Shown here: piece by piece, positions 33,300-44,949 of the stretch
Layout of the letters: every line of letters starts with the position of its first letter
Numbering within the stretch: position 1 is the first letter of the stretch
DNA from: Pholiota molesta
Lineage: Eukaryota > Basidiomycota > Agaricomycetes > Agaricales > Strophariaceae
NCBI GenBank assembly: GCA_014925825.1
Contig: JACGCK010000004.1
Location: forward strand, 930,001-994,000
Direction: 5' to 3'
Length of the DNA stretch: 64,000 nucleotides
Notes under the pieces: model-generated
Seen by the model: the letters and a program-made list of their open reading frames with translations, nothing else
Told to the model about the DNA's origin: nothing
Databases searched by the model: none
Made by a program: the position numbers and the translations under genes

Positions 33300-35023
33300 A
33301 TGCCAACACCGATGCCATTGACGCCAATTTGTTCCCAGTTCCCAGTCGACACAATCGACCCAACCGCGAGTTGGTGCTTCCAGATTGAACCTAGGGGTAT
33401 CTCTGGCTTCGACCACTACCCTCAACGTCTCCTCACGGACAACTATAAGCGCTGGCATATATTCTTAACTTCAGGGGCTTCACAAGTGATTATCCCTCGA
33501 GTTTTACCTCGCTATGTATCAGTTTTGACTTGACTACATTTAGTCATAACGCACATGCTCTTTTGAGCTTATGGTCCCTTGGAGCAGGCCGGCTATCTTG
33601 AAAGCTCGTACGAGGAGAACGTAAAGATTCAACGCCCTGCTTTCGAATCTCCCAGCCAATAACTCGTCAGACATGGAAAGACCATCTTGGAGATGAAAGT
33701 TTGTTCTCTATGCCACCTAAATATATCTGGATCTGACATTTAATTGTAATATTCAGCTACTATCAAGCATATCTTGGATTCTTCCAAGATGAGTTGAAGG
33801 AGAAATCGTTCGGCGCACTTCTCGAAGAATATGTGTTTGGAGCAGGAGCGAATGTAAATGCCAGCGCTGAGAAGCATCCCGCAATGCTGGACAGGTTCCT
33901 TGCTGGCCTCCTCCACCCTATGATCCACGCAGGGTTTGGTGTTGAATTTTCTTTGCCTGGCACGTTTGCAGAGGGTAATATCTTCGACTCTTTAAGTGCC
34001 CAATATTGGATATTGACTCGTTAAATAGGTCTCGCCCAGGCTGCAGTGCATGCAGCCGAATCAGGCGATCTGATTCCATCCAGATGGTTTACCCCTCCAG
34101 CTACTGACCTTGTATCCAAATTCGCAGGGAGCGTCCGTATTTCGGAAAATGAAGGCAATCCAGACGTCCACGCATTCAGTATCCTTTCTCGTGTTCTTAA
34201 AGATCCTGAATTAAGTGGTTTCAAGGCGCCTGGTTTTCAGGAACCGTTCTATTCAGCTGTTATACAGCAGTTTGGAAAGACGCTTGTAAAATACGTGGAT
34301 CAATGGACTCTTGAAGGGGACCTCGAGAAGAAGGTGCAGGAACTCATCTGGACGAACGCATTGCTCTACGCTGTTCCGGGTCTAGAGCCAAGTGGCCAAT
34401 TTAATGCTGATTTCTTCCTGTATGTCCCATTCATTGCTCTCTCTCGCTCTTTAATATTCATCAAAACATTGGCCATTCCTTCCGTGATACTAGCATGCAC
34501 CACGTCACGTCTTCGCTCTTCTTGTCAGAGTTATTCGCCGAGTTGAAGAATCTTCTCAAATCGAATTCCTGCGCAGCTACTTCGTCACTTGCCTGGCGTG
34601 GTACATCGGTCGTGGCCGCCCCCAGCTTGACATAGCCGCATTCTTTGCCAATCCCGATCTTGCCCATCCCACTGCGCCGGGACCTCAGCCAACTCCCCAC
34701 GAGGGTGTCAATCCTTCGCCCTCAGCTCCTGAGGCTATCACGCCTAACAATTGGCTCCCAATTATACAGTCAACCCTCACGCATTATGATGACACCTACC
34801 CAAGCTTCAGAGGTCCTTGATCGAGTACTCGATACATTTCGGCCTTACGCCCGCGGGGACGTTCAAGGATACGGAGCTCAAGGATGCTGGGTTGATTGAT
34901 GGGACGCTGTTCATTCGTGCGGCAGGCCTGACGCTCAATAAGCTAGGCTGGGTACGAGAGGGACAGGCACCCGGAGCATGGGACTTTAGAGGATTCTTTG
35001 CGCGTTCTAATTCTCACCCATGA
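33300..35023 (+). CDS. Questin-oxidase-like protein (AflY family), copy 2, frame-broken
   Basis: Second tandem member, closest to copy 3. The start is best placed at ATG 33300 by alignment with copy 3. Conserved blocks: NLFPVPSRHNRPNRELVLP, TDNYKRWHIF, ITRQTWKDHLGDE, YYQAYLGFFQDELKEKSFGA, LLHPMIHAGFGVEFSLPG, DLIPSRWFTPPATDL, VHAFSILSRVLKDPEL, TLVKYVDQWTLEGDLEKK, ELIWTNALLYAVPGLEPSG and the C-terminal TLFIRAAGLTLNKLGWVREG. Against copy 3, at least eight single-base deficits break the frame (for example near 33316, 33387, 33425, 33465, 33585, 33655, 34548 and 34793). Length and intron positions otherwise match. Whether it is a decaying duplicate or an artefact of collapsing similar repeats during assembly cannot be decided from one sequence. 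Confidence 0.72.
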
Positions 35024-35631
35024 TGAATGATAATCGCGAAATCAAATTTGTAAAAGTCGAAGTATTTGTTGTATATCATGAAAAAAATAGGGACTTATTG
35101 ACTTTCTCTGTGACTTTTTCTGTATGTTTTTTCTTCTCCCAACCGATGTAGCGAAGTGGCTGGGTTAGAGAGGGAGAGGAAGGATTCTTCGCGTCTTTCT
35201 GACGTATAAGTATTGCCAGCAGCCAAATATAGAACAACCATTTCTCCATTGGTTTCCCAAAGTGTGTTCCACACTTCCACTCATGTTCAACACAACCGTG
35301 ACGCGTCGAGATCACCAAAATAACTTCGAACGCTGGGGCGGTAGTTTCACTTATTTGAAACCTAACTTGCTCTTCAAAATAACGAAGCACCTACCAATAG
35401 GCTGACTATGCACCAAGAATAATTTCATGATCTTGGTCCTATGGACCAAGCGCCGTCAAAGTGGTCTAAAGAAGTCCTCTAGAGTCTATGGGAAGAACGT
35501 CGTCATCTTCCAGTATACTGGCACCTGACTTCTCCCAGCATACTTTCTGATATAAAGCCATGCAAAATAGGCGTTCTGGCATCCAGATTCCCACTCGAAA
35601 CTCCCCATACTCCCACTCCCAGCTCTCAGCA
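35024..35631. other. Intergenic region between questin-oxidase copies 2 and 3
   Basis: About 600 bp. From about 35215 onward it parallels the region upstream of copy 2, including the block around 35405-35480 (accaagcgccgtcaaag, then gtggtctaaagaagtcctc) and TATAAA at 35551-35556. No gene. Confidence 0.55.
35551..35556 (+). promoter_or_regulatory. TATA box of questin-oxidase copy 3
   Basis: TATAAA followed by GCCATGCA, about 76 bp upstream of the start codon of copy 3, in the same context as the TATA box of copy 2. Confidence 0.6.
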
Positions 35632-37374
35632 ATGTCGACTCCTGACGCCGTTGACACCAATCTGTTCCCCGTTCCGAGTCGACATGGTAAACCCAACCGC
35701 GAATTAGTACTTCCAAAGCCGAAATCAGGGGTATCTCTAGCTTCGACTACTACCCTCCAACGACTCCTCACGGACAACCATAAGCGCTGGCATGTGTTCT
35801 TCAACTTGAAGGGCTACCACAAGTAATTATTCCTTAGTAGTCTCAACTCGCAGTGTATTGATTGAACTGCGTTCTAGCCATACCGCGCATGCTCTTTTGA
35901 GTTTATGGTTCCTTGGAGCAGATCCAGCTCTCCTGGAAGGCTCGTACGAGGAGAACGTAAAGATCCAACGCCCTGCGTTCGAATCTCCCGAGCCAATAAC
36001 TCGTCAGACATGGAAAGACCACTTTGGGGATGAAAAGTACGTTCTGTATACCAAACAAATAATCTAACGTTGAAAACTTTATAATGATTCAGCTACTACC
36101 AAGCATATCTTGGATTCTTCCAAGATGAGTTGAAGGAGAAATCGTTCGGCGCGCTTCTTGAAGAATATGTGTTCGGAACAGGAGCGAATGTACATGCTAG
36201 CGCTGAGAAGCATCCCGCCATGCTGAATAGGTTCCTTGCTGGCCTCCTCCACCCGATGATTCACACTGGGTTTGGCGTTGAGTTTTCTTTGCCTGGCACG
36301 TTTGCAGAGGGTAATATCTTCGCTTCTAAGAGTCACAATGTTTGATATCGATCTCATTAAATATAGGCCTCGCTCAAGCTGCAGTGCATGAAGCCGATTC
36401 AAGTGATCTGATTCCATCCAGGTGGTTTACTCCTCCCGGTATTGGCCTGATATCCAGATTCGCGCAAACCGTCCGTATCTCGGGAATAGAAGTCAAACCG
36501 GACGTCCACGCATTCAGCATCCTTTCCCGTATTTTGGAGGATCCTGAATTAGGTGGTTTCACGGCGCCTGCTGGGTTTGAGTACCAGGAAAATTTTTATC
36601 CCGCTGTTGTGCAGCAATTTGGGAAGACGCTTGTAAAATACGTGGATCAATGGACCCTCGAAGGGGACCTCGAGAAAAGGTGCAGGAACTCATTTGGACG
36701 AACGCGTTGCTCTACGCTGTTCCGGGTCTAGAGCCAAGTGGCCAATTTAATGCTGATTTCTTCCTGTATGTCCCATTCATTGCTCTCTCTCGCTCTTTAA
36801 TATTCATCAAAACATCAACGGTCATTCCTTCCGTGACACTAGCATGCACCTCGTCACGTCTTCGCTTTTCGTGTCAGAGGTATTCGCCGAGTTGAAGAGA
36901 TCTTCTCAAACCGAATTTTTGCGCGGCTACTTTGCCACCTGCCTGGCATGGTACATCGGCCGTGGCCGCCCCCAACTTGACATCGCCGCCTTCTTTGCCA
37001 ACCCAGACCTTGTACATCCCACTGCGCCGGGACCTCAGCCAACTCCGCATGAAGGTGTCAATCCTTCGCCCTCAGCTCCTGAGGCTATCACGCCTAACAA
37101 TTGGCTCCCTATCATACAGTCGACCCTCACGCATCACGATGATCACCTACCCAAGCTCCAGAGGTCTTTGAGCGAGTATGCAATGCATTTTGGCCTTACG
37201 CCTGCGGGGACGTTCAAGGATACGGAGCTGAAGGACGCTGGGTTGATTGATGGGACGCTGTTCATTCGTGCGGCAGGTCTGACGCTCAATAGGTTGGGCT
37301 GGGTACGAGAGGGACAGGCGCCCGGAGAATGGGATAGGAAAGGGTTCTTTGCACTGTCCGGTTCCAAGCAATGA
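35632..37374 (+). CDS. Questin-oxidase-like protein (AflY family), copy 3, near intact
   Basis: Best-preserved member of the tandem array, about 450 residues. The start ATG at 35632 gives MSTPDAVDTNLFPVPSRHG. Blocks in order: LASTTTLQRLLTDNHKRWHV, NHTAHALLSLWFLGADPALL, SYEENVKIQRPAFESPEP, ITRQTWKDHFGDEK, YYQAYLGFFQDELKEKSFGA, LLHPMIHTGFGVEFSLPG, AVHEADSSDLIPSRWF, DVHAFSILSRILEDPELGG, VVQQFGKTLVKYVDQW, MHLVTSSLFVSEVFAELK, YFATCLAWYIGRGRPQLDI, GVNPSPSAPEAITPNNWLP, and the C-terminus TLFIRAAGLTLNRLGWVREG. Introns are short GT-AG. Only one break is evident, near 36672-36676, where GAGAAAAGG is one base shorter than copy 2's GAGAAGAAGG. The conserved His residues in LHPMIHTGFG and VHAFS are probable active-site positions by analogy (inference). 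The family is thought to perform Baeyer-Villiger-type ring opening of anthraquinones; substrate here unknown. Confidence 0.82.
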
Positions 37375-38353
37375 TGGATCATATCATGATTGGGAACCTA
37401 AATTTGTAAAAATCGAAGCAGTTGTTGTACGAATATCTTTGATGAGCAGATGTAAAATAGGAATACTTGGGTTCGGTGAATATGATACTACTTTGTAGCC
37501 TCCCGTGATATCCGTCTGACAGATCTCAGTTATCAAAATTGTGTAAGTATCAATGATTAATGTGCCCATTACTCCGGCATCAAAGGCAAAGTAACATACT
37601 CATAGTACGCTCACTGCTCTGAAGTGGCTCACAACACTAAGTACTGTGGAAAGCAATGGTTACTTAGTACGCTCACTGCTCTGAAGTGGCTCACAACACT
37701 AAGTACTGTGGAAAGCAATGGTCACTTCACCGCAGTGCATCGCGGTGCAATACAGAAACACAACAAATGCTTATAGTGTAGCCTGTATTCTTTGCGAAAG
37801 ATAAGGTAATGGTGAGCTTAGAAGAATAGCTTGCGCCCGTTCCGACTCTCTAGTTTAGACTAATGAATGCGTGGTTGATGGTGGCGACATAGTCATAGGC
37901 GCTTTGTGGGCGCCAGATGAACAGAATGTCGGAATTGTTTTCTCTCCGAGAAAAGGCATGTGTCACAAATGTTGCAGGTGAGATGTAAGTGCTAGTTGAA
38001 GGAATTGCTAGCTCATGAAGCTTTGGAGGACGGAACCAAGATGGAAATTAAAAAGACCTGGCAAAAATTTAAAAGCGTGAAAGATTTGATTCTGGGGTTG
38101 AATATTTGAATATTGATTGATTATCGACCTTGGTGTCGGTATCAGTCGTGACTCGGAGGATGTCAAAGACCATGGAATGAGGCGTCTAGTCGTATATGCG
38201 TCGGTGTAGTTATCAGCCCATGAGCGTTCTGTGCAAAAATAGCGCAGAGAACTTCCATATTGGGAGATGTCATGAGGTTTGGCAGAATTGGGCGCAATTG
38301 ATGAGCCGCAACGTCTTTCCCGGCCACCACCACCTCCTGCTCCTGCGAGAGCC
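37375..38353. other. Intergenic region with tandem repeat, upstream of the Rho GEF
   Basis: About 980 bp between copy 3 and the Rho GEF. It holds a 62-bp tandem duplication at 37603-37726. Small frames near 38196-38355 overlap the GEF start in other frames and are not supported. Confidence 0.5.
37603..37726. repeat. Direct tandem repeat, 62-bp unit, two copies
   Basis: Unit starts TAGTACGCTCACTGCTCTGA and ends near GGAAAGCAATGGTTACT; the second copy follows immediately with a single T-to-C change (GGTTACT to GGTCACT). It lies about 230 bp downstream of copy 3's stop codon. Each unit contains AGTACT-type words similar to those in the hairpin at 32863-32908. Confidence 0.85.
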
Positions 38354-41300
38354 ATGGCTTCATCGTCTGGTCCTGGTCCGCGACCAACATCACCCGTGGA
38401 AGAAGACCTCCAAAAGCTCTATAATGAAGTCTGGGCGCAGTTCGCGCAGGAAGCACCAGCCTCGGAACGCGATCTCGAGAACATTTACAACGGTTACGCT
38501 GACGATAACGAGCTATCCCCACAATCTCTCGGCAATGTTCTAGCCCCTCAGGAAAGTGAGTACATAGTCGCGCTTACTTATTTTGCTTTCCGATTAGCTC
38601 GCAACTTACGTTCGTAGGTTACAGTGGTCGGAGCACAAGTCCATATCCAGTCAACCGGGTAGAGACTCAAAACATCGCGGCGCCTGCATCACCTTCCAGC
38701 ACCAAGTCTCCTTCGAGGCGACGATTACCACCAACTCCCGGTGGTTCAATCTCCTCTGCTTCCGCAATGCCCACTGTAACATCATATCCCATGCCAGAGC
38801 CTGATCCATATTATCCTCAAGGCGCTTCCCGGCCACATATGTACAACTCCAACATCTCCGGTTCCTACAAGTCCTTCGCATCATCGTCCAGCGGCGCTGC
38901 GGACCTATCAACTACCAATGGTAGAAGGACTACAGGTGGTAGCGATAGCTTGAACAATGGCCGCTCGCTTCCACATTCGTCAGTTTATTCGAGCGATACG
39001 TCCTTCTGGGAAGATGGAAATAAAACGCCTGTCTCTGATTCCCAATCGTATCCATCGGGCTCGTCATACGGAAACAGAGATAGCCAGAGGACAAGCGCTA
39101 CAAGTGCTTCAGGGGATGCATACTACGCCAGACCTTCCGGAGCTATGCCTCCCGCATTGCCTCCAAAACCCGCTGCCTATGCCAATATTTCAAAAACTTC
39201 GCAGTACACATCCTCCTCGTCGTTTGAGGCTTATGAACAAGAAGATCAAGCTCTTGCTAACCCATACGAGTATCCATCCTCTCGCAAAACTCTTCCTTCT
39301 CGCCCCAATCAGTACATTTCTATAAAGACTCCGACGCCACCGCCTCCCCCGCCACCTCATCTGCGACCCGGAACCATTGATGATGATCAGCGCGTCCCGT
39401 ACATATCTCAGGAAGATTATGTATTGTCTCCAGAAGTATTGTCAGCAGGTATGTTGTTATCGCGAAAAACCTGTCAGGCACAATATTGACATAATTACAG
39501 ATAGTGGATATTCGGATTTCGCGCTCAAGAATACGACTGCATCCATTTCGCAAAACAGTTTCTTCGAGCAACCACCGCCTTCCTCTTCCGCAAGATTAAC
39601 CCAGCACCAGGCACCGGACGAAGACGATTGGGACAGAACCTATGCAAATCAAAACGAATACGATGGCCAAGATGCACTCGGAGTTCCGCATAGCAATGAT
39701 ATCCACCGACGACCCAGCGACATGCTACGCACTCTGGCTGATTTTTCTCCCACCAAAGAAGGTTCTCTGGATATGCAGGAAGATCCCTTGAACGATTATT
39801 GGGAAGACGAAGACGAGGAAGACGAGACGCGATTCGTGAACTTCTCCTTGTTATCACATATCGCGATGCAGCTGCGCGATAAAGTGCCGCGAGGTGTTCA
39901 TGTGAAAGGGAGCATCCCGTATCCGCGGGCGTTCACTGGGAAAGACATTGTGGTGCGTCAGAAATTCTACGCTTACTTTGGTCGCATGAATAATTAAATA
40001 AATTCTCCTTAACCCTTCCCCTAGTCAACGATACAAACGCAGATACAGCGCGAGCTCGCGATCAACCATGGAGTCTCTACCAACGATCGACGAGTAGCAC
40101 TACAGGTGGCACGCAGTCTCCAGAACCAACTATTCTTCTACGAAGTCGAATGGGGCGGTCGCGCGTTGCAAGATGGGGTGGAGGATGTGTATATGTTCTT
40201 GGACGACCAGGAAAGCGGCTCCGATGCCATCCCTGAGCGCGAAGAACTGCCAACGGGTGTCATCACTATGCTGACACGGTGTTATTCACCGAGCTGCGGA
40301 GAGGGTGTGGTTTGTTATTCATATTCATGTCCTCGCAAGGTATCGTTTTTTCTCTTATACATATCCACAGCTGTAATCATCATTTGGTTTACTAGGGTGA
40401 CCATGTCTTTGTCCCGCCTTCCGTGCCCGTTGAGGCTGTCGTAACGGAGAAGGATGAGGAATGGTCGGCGACAATCGATCGCTCCATTCTGAAGTCCTTG
40501 CCCGAGAGCGAAATCAAGAGACAAACGTGTGTAGCCTTTTATATATATGTTAAGTTTCCTGTTAAACCATGTCCCTGTGTTATAATTAGCATCATCCACC
40601 GACTCATCACGCGCGAGAAACAATACTTGCAAGACCTCGACCTTGTTGAATCGATCTTCATCAAGCCTCTCCGGGCTGCAAATCCTCCTGTGCTCCCTCC
40701 TGACCTTCTCGAAGATTTCATCGATGAAATATTCGGGAACATTCTGGACTTGCGCGAATGCAACCGTCGTCTGCTGGAGGTGATGTATGTTCGTCAGCGC
40801 GAGGAGGGCCCTATTATCTTGAGGATTGGAGATATATTCTTGCACGCTGCGGCTGAATTCCGGTTGGCGTACCCGACGTATATTGGGCATTATCCGATAT
40901 CGGAGAAGAGACTCAAGGAAGAAGTTGATACGAATAATGCATTCAAGCTGTTCTTGGAGGTACGACCATTCATTCATTCCATGCCGTTCTTGTTATTTTT
41001 TAAACTATATCCCATTATATAGCAATGCTCCCGTCAGCAAACATCCCGCGCCGGAGATTCTCCCAAGCTCGACCTCAAGGCCTTCCTGAATCGCCCATCG
41101 GAGCATCTGCAGAAATATACCGTCCTCCTCGAGGCGGCGCTCAAAGAGACAGCGCCTGAGAATTCAGATGCTGAGTTCCTTGTTGAAGCAATCGACGCAA
41201 TTAAGAACCTGCATGCGATTTCGCAGTTGTGGACATTCCAAGCCGCGATGGGCAAAGGCGCCCCTGGCAAGTGGGAATGGCATGACATTGTGTCACCGGA

Positions 41301-44300
41301 GGTCAGAGAGCATTTTACGAAGCAAGAATCTAAGAGGCAGGCGTGAGTAATTTCTTGTAATCTTTCATGAGTCTTGGCTGAGATTCTGGTGCAGAATTAT
41401 CTTTGAGTTGATCAAGGGAGAGATGGCATATGTGAAGGATTTGGAAAATATCCAGAGCGTAAGTACTTTTCTATCTCTTTCCTATGTATGCGATACTTAC
41501 GCATGATGTCGCAGATGTATATAATTCCCCTCCGCAAGGCCGAGCCGCCAATAATTGCACGCGAACGGCTTGATCAATTCATCGACGAAGTCTTCCACAA
41601 CTATGCCGAATTATTCCAGCATCACAAAAAGCTCGTGGACGCCCTGCACGAAATCCAACGCGAACAGCATCCACGCATCGAGTCCATCACTGCTGTGCTG
41701 TTCGATGCTGCGCTCAACTTTAGAGATGCATACATGGAGTATATCCCGAATTATCCTATTGCCGCATATCGCATTGATGAGGAGATGGGGAATAATCTCC
41801 CGTTCAAGACCTTTGTCGATGTAAGTGATTGCTCCTTGGTCATGGAAAACCTCCATCTCACCCGACATGGGCTTTGTTAGCAATGTGTTCGTCACCCAGA
41901 CGCGCATCGTCTCGACATGAAAAGTTTCATCAATCGACCTATTCCAAGGTTGTTACGTTACGAGCTGCTTTTGAAGGGCATCATGGACGAGACCCCCGCT
42001 GGACATGAAGATCTAGACTCGATACCCAACGTCATTGAAGTCATTAAAGCTCTAGGAAAGGAAACCGAACCTGGGGTTCAGGAGTCTAAGCAGAAAGTTG
42101 AGGTGTGGCGATACAATGCGAACATCCAGTTCAAGGCAGGAGAATCAATTGTGAGTTTCCTCCTGCTTGTCAAGGCTAGTTTGCCTGACTTGAGTGCTTT
42201 CAGGACATGGATCTCCTTGACCGTGGCCGCACGCTTATATATTCTGGTAAACTCCTTCGCCAACCCGAAAGCGGTTTGGAATGGAACGGATGGAGTGAAC
42301 TTCATGTTCTTCTCTTTGATAACTATTGTAAGTCGACATTCACATCGTGAACAAATGTAACACTAAGAGTTCTTGACAGTGGTGATGACAAAGATGAAAG
42401 AAAGGGATGGTGTAACGAAATATCAAGTCAATCGTCGCGTAAGTTCCTGCACATTTCGGAAGACTTCCAGGACTGATCTCGTATTTAGCCAATTCCGCTG
42501 GACTTGTTGACTCTTGTCAACTTTACTGACCCTCCCACTCAACGAAGCACGGGTATCCTCCGCAATTTGCGCGGCGGCGAACGTCATGACACCGCCAACA
42601 CAACTCCAGGCGCGACGCCGGATAGTGCAACGGATTCTCGATCAGTTTTCCCGCTCACTTTGCACCACAACGGACGCACGGGAGGGCCGTATATTCTCTA
42701 TGCTGAGTCTGCGCAGTCGCGCACGGAGTGGAAGGATAAGCTGGAGCATGCTCTGATCCTGCGCAAGACGGTGCAGGAATCCAACAAAGTGTTCGAGATA
42801 GAGTATTTGAGCAGGGACACATTTGTCATGCCCGCGGTGTCGGTTGGCACTAACAACAGCCCAGCTTGGAACCAGGACAATCAGTTTACGGGCAAAGTCA
42901 CCTGTTCTGTGCCTTTCAGTCAGTTATTCAGGCATAATTTTGTTGATGAGTCACTAACTGTGTTTTCAGATACTCCTGATGGACGAGCACTGGTTGCCAT
43001 CGGGTGTACGGAAGGGGTGTGGATTGGATTCAGACATGATCCAAAATGTGCGTAATCTAAAGAGTATGTTGATGTTTCTCAGCTGACCATTCTCTATCCA
43101 GCAATCCGCCGCGTTCTTCATTTGAAAATGGTCACTCAGTGTGCTATGCTGGAAGACTTTGGAATTTTCCTGGTGCTAGCGGACAAGGTTGGTGCTATTT
43201 CGTCTTGAATCCATCACATGTTAACGATCTCTCAGGCTCTTTTCGCGTACCACATCGAAGCCCTGGTACCGTCCTCGGCTCATGGAGCTCATACCTCACA
43301 GGTTCCGCAGAAGTTGAGCGGAACCAAGGACGTTCATTTCTTCAGTGTTGGCACTCTGCAAGGTCGCACCCTTATCATCTATATGAAGAAGAAATCAGTA
43401 CGTTCGTTGGTTACATTATCATGGCTTGCTCTGACATGCATATCTCTAGTTGAACAGCATCTTCCGTGTCCTTGAACCTGTGGGCGACAAGATCAACGAG
43501 GGCGTGAAAGCTCCTGCTGGCTTCGGATCTCGTCTAGGATTCCGATCGACTAAATCCGAGTGGTTCAGGATTTACAGAGACTTCTTCCTCCCATCTGATT
43601 CATTCGATGTCATCTTCCTGAAAGCGAGGATAGCCATTTTCTGCGCCAAAGGCTTCGAGATCATGAATCTTCATGAGTGGGTGGTTACTTTCTTCTATTA
43701 CTCATTACATTATTGACACATTTTCTGCAGCTTTGATAGTATCACAATTCCTCAACGAGAAGACCCTCGCCATGCCCAATTGGCGAAACGTTGTGAAGCT
43801 TCTCGACCATTGGGTATGTTCCGGTCAACAGAAGAGGAATTCCTCCTTTGCTATGACGGTAGGCCTTTCCAACTACTTGAAATCTGATCAATATTCTAAT
43901 GACTGTGATTGCTTCAGAATTCGGTCTGTACGTTGACAAGCATGGGGACCCATGTCGGACGTCAGGAACTATTGAATGGGAAGGCACAGCAGAACGTGTC
44001 GCCTTCCATGCACCTTATATCCTTCTCTTCGACTCTCGATTCATCGAAATCCGACACATTGCTACTGGACGCCTAGCACAGATTATTCCCGGCAACGAAA
44101 TTCGGTGTACCTGGGATGGCCGTGGCGTTAGCGTGAATCCAAATACCCCGTCGAATGTTGACCCTGGAGACGATGGCGTTGTCCAAGAGGCACAAGTCCA
44201 TTTCGTGATGAACAGCACAGATTCCGTCACCGGCCCTGGTGGCATGCGGTCAAGGAATATTGTGCAGCACGTCTGCGAACTCATACCCACTGTCGCCCTT

Positions 44301-44603
44301 TTCCCAACGTCAGCAACGACGCCAAATGCGCCGGCGCCTCTTCCCCTTGCCCAGTCCATGCAAGCGCCATACAACCCATACGCCCCTGGGACGGTGCCAA
44401 CACACATGGCGAACTACTCGTACAGCTCTTCGTCGTCGACGTTTTCGCCAGTCACTCCCATGGGCCAAGCATACCCGCCCCCCATTGCGCCGCACAACGT
44501 CAACCCTATACCTGGCGGTGGGACGTATTACAATCGCGCAGGACAATCGACGATGTCGCCCCCGCGCTCGCCTGAACTGCGGCCTTCGCCAACATGGCGT
44601 TGA
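38354..44603 (+). CDS. Rho guanine-nucleotide exchange factor: DEP, tandem DH x2, PH, CNH (Rom2/Rgf-like)
   Basis: GEF expected to activate Rho1 in cell-wall integrity signalling at the plasma membrane. The start ATG at 38354 gives MASSSGPGPRPTSPVEEDL. About 18 short introns; about 1,700 residues. A Ser/Pro-rich N-terminus (PTPPPPPPPHL) precedes a DEP domain (SLLSHIAMQLRDKVPRG to QNQLFFYEVEWGGRALQDG), then the Rom2-type LTRCYSPSCGEGVVCYSYSC. DH copy 1 runs from RLITREKQYLQDLDLVESIF to FLNRPSEHLQKYTVLLEAAL. DH copy 2 runs from ELIKGEMAYVKDLENIQSMY to FINRPIPRLLRYELLLKGIM. PH follows (DMDLLDRGRTLIYSGKLLRQ to AQSRTEWKDKLEHALILRK), then CNH (TPDGRALVAIGCTEGVWIGF to CSYDEFGLYVDKHG-like segments and ESRFIEIRHIATGRLAQII-like end). 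A Pro-rich tail closes the protein. No frame break. Rom2/Rgf proteins normally have one DH, so the duplication is notable. Confidence 0.88.
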
Positions 44604-44949
44604 GTCACCAAAACCAGACGCTGATGATTTGATGCTCCGTTGCTTGGACTATTTCATGACCACGGGTACTAGCTATATGATATTTCAGTCGCTCTCATAT
44701 TGTAATATTAGGTTCTGTATCGGAACGAGTAGATTAATGGCACTATGTTCATAGCTTTTGCCTGTTGGTGTGAGAAGAATACCCATACGTTTGTGAGGAA
44801 CCAGACCCTACCGAGTCCTCGCCTCAAACCTCAAATTCAATGACCTTGTTTAAATGTCAAATATTAATGGCAAAAATGCACATCTTGATTGAGTCGATTC
44901 TCGAAGAAAGCCAAAAAAAGAAAAAATTATATGAGAACAGAAAAAGAAA
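44604..44949. other. 3' flank of the Rho GEF / 3' flank of tRNA-Asn
   Basis: About 345 bp. It includes an A-rich stretch at 44915-44948 which, on the minus strand, is T-rich directly after the tRNA and contains T runs able to serve as an RNA polymerase III terminator. No protein gene. Confidence 0.5.

Larger units (their letters stand above)
32930..37374 (+). repeat. Tandem segmental duplication of about 2.1-2.3 kb (promoter plus gene)
   Basis: Unit A (about 32930-35023) and unit B (about 35215-37374) match along their length: about 350-400 bp of upstream DNA, the start region, every exon, intron positions and the C-terminal exon. Upstream landmarks in both are CACTCATGTTCAA, CCAAGCGCCG followed by CAAAGTGGTC, GGTCTAAAGAAGTCCTC and TATAAAGCCATGCA. 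Copy 1 matches only in the coding part, so the A/B duplication is the younger event. Confidence 0.75.
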
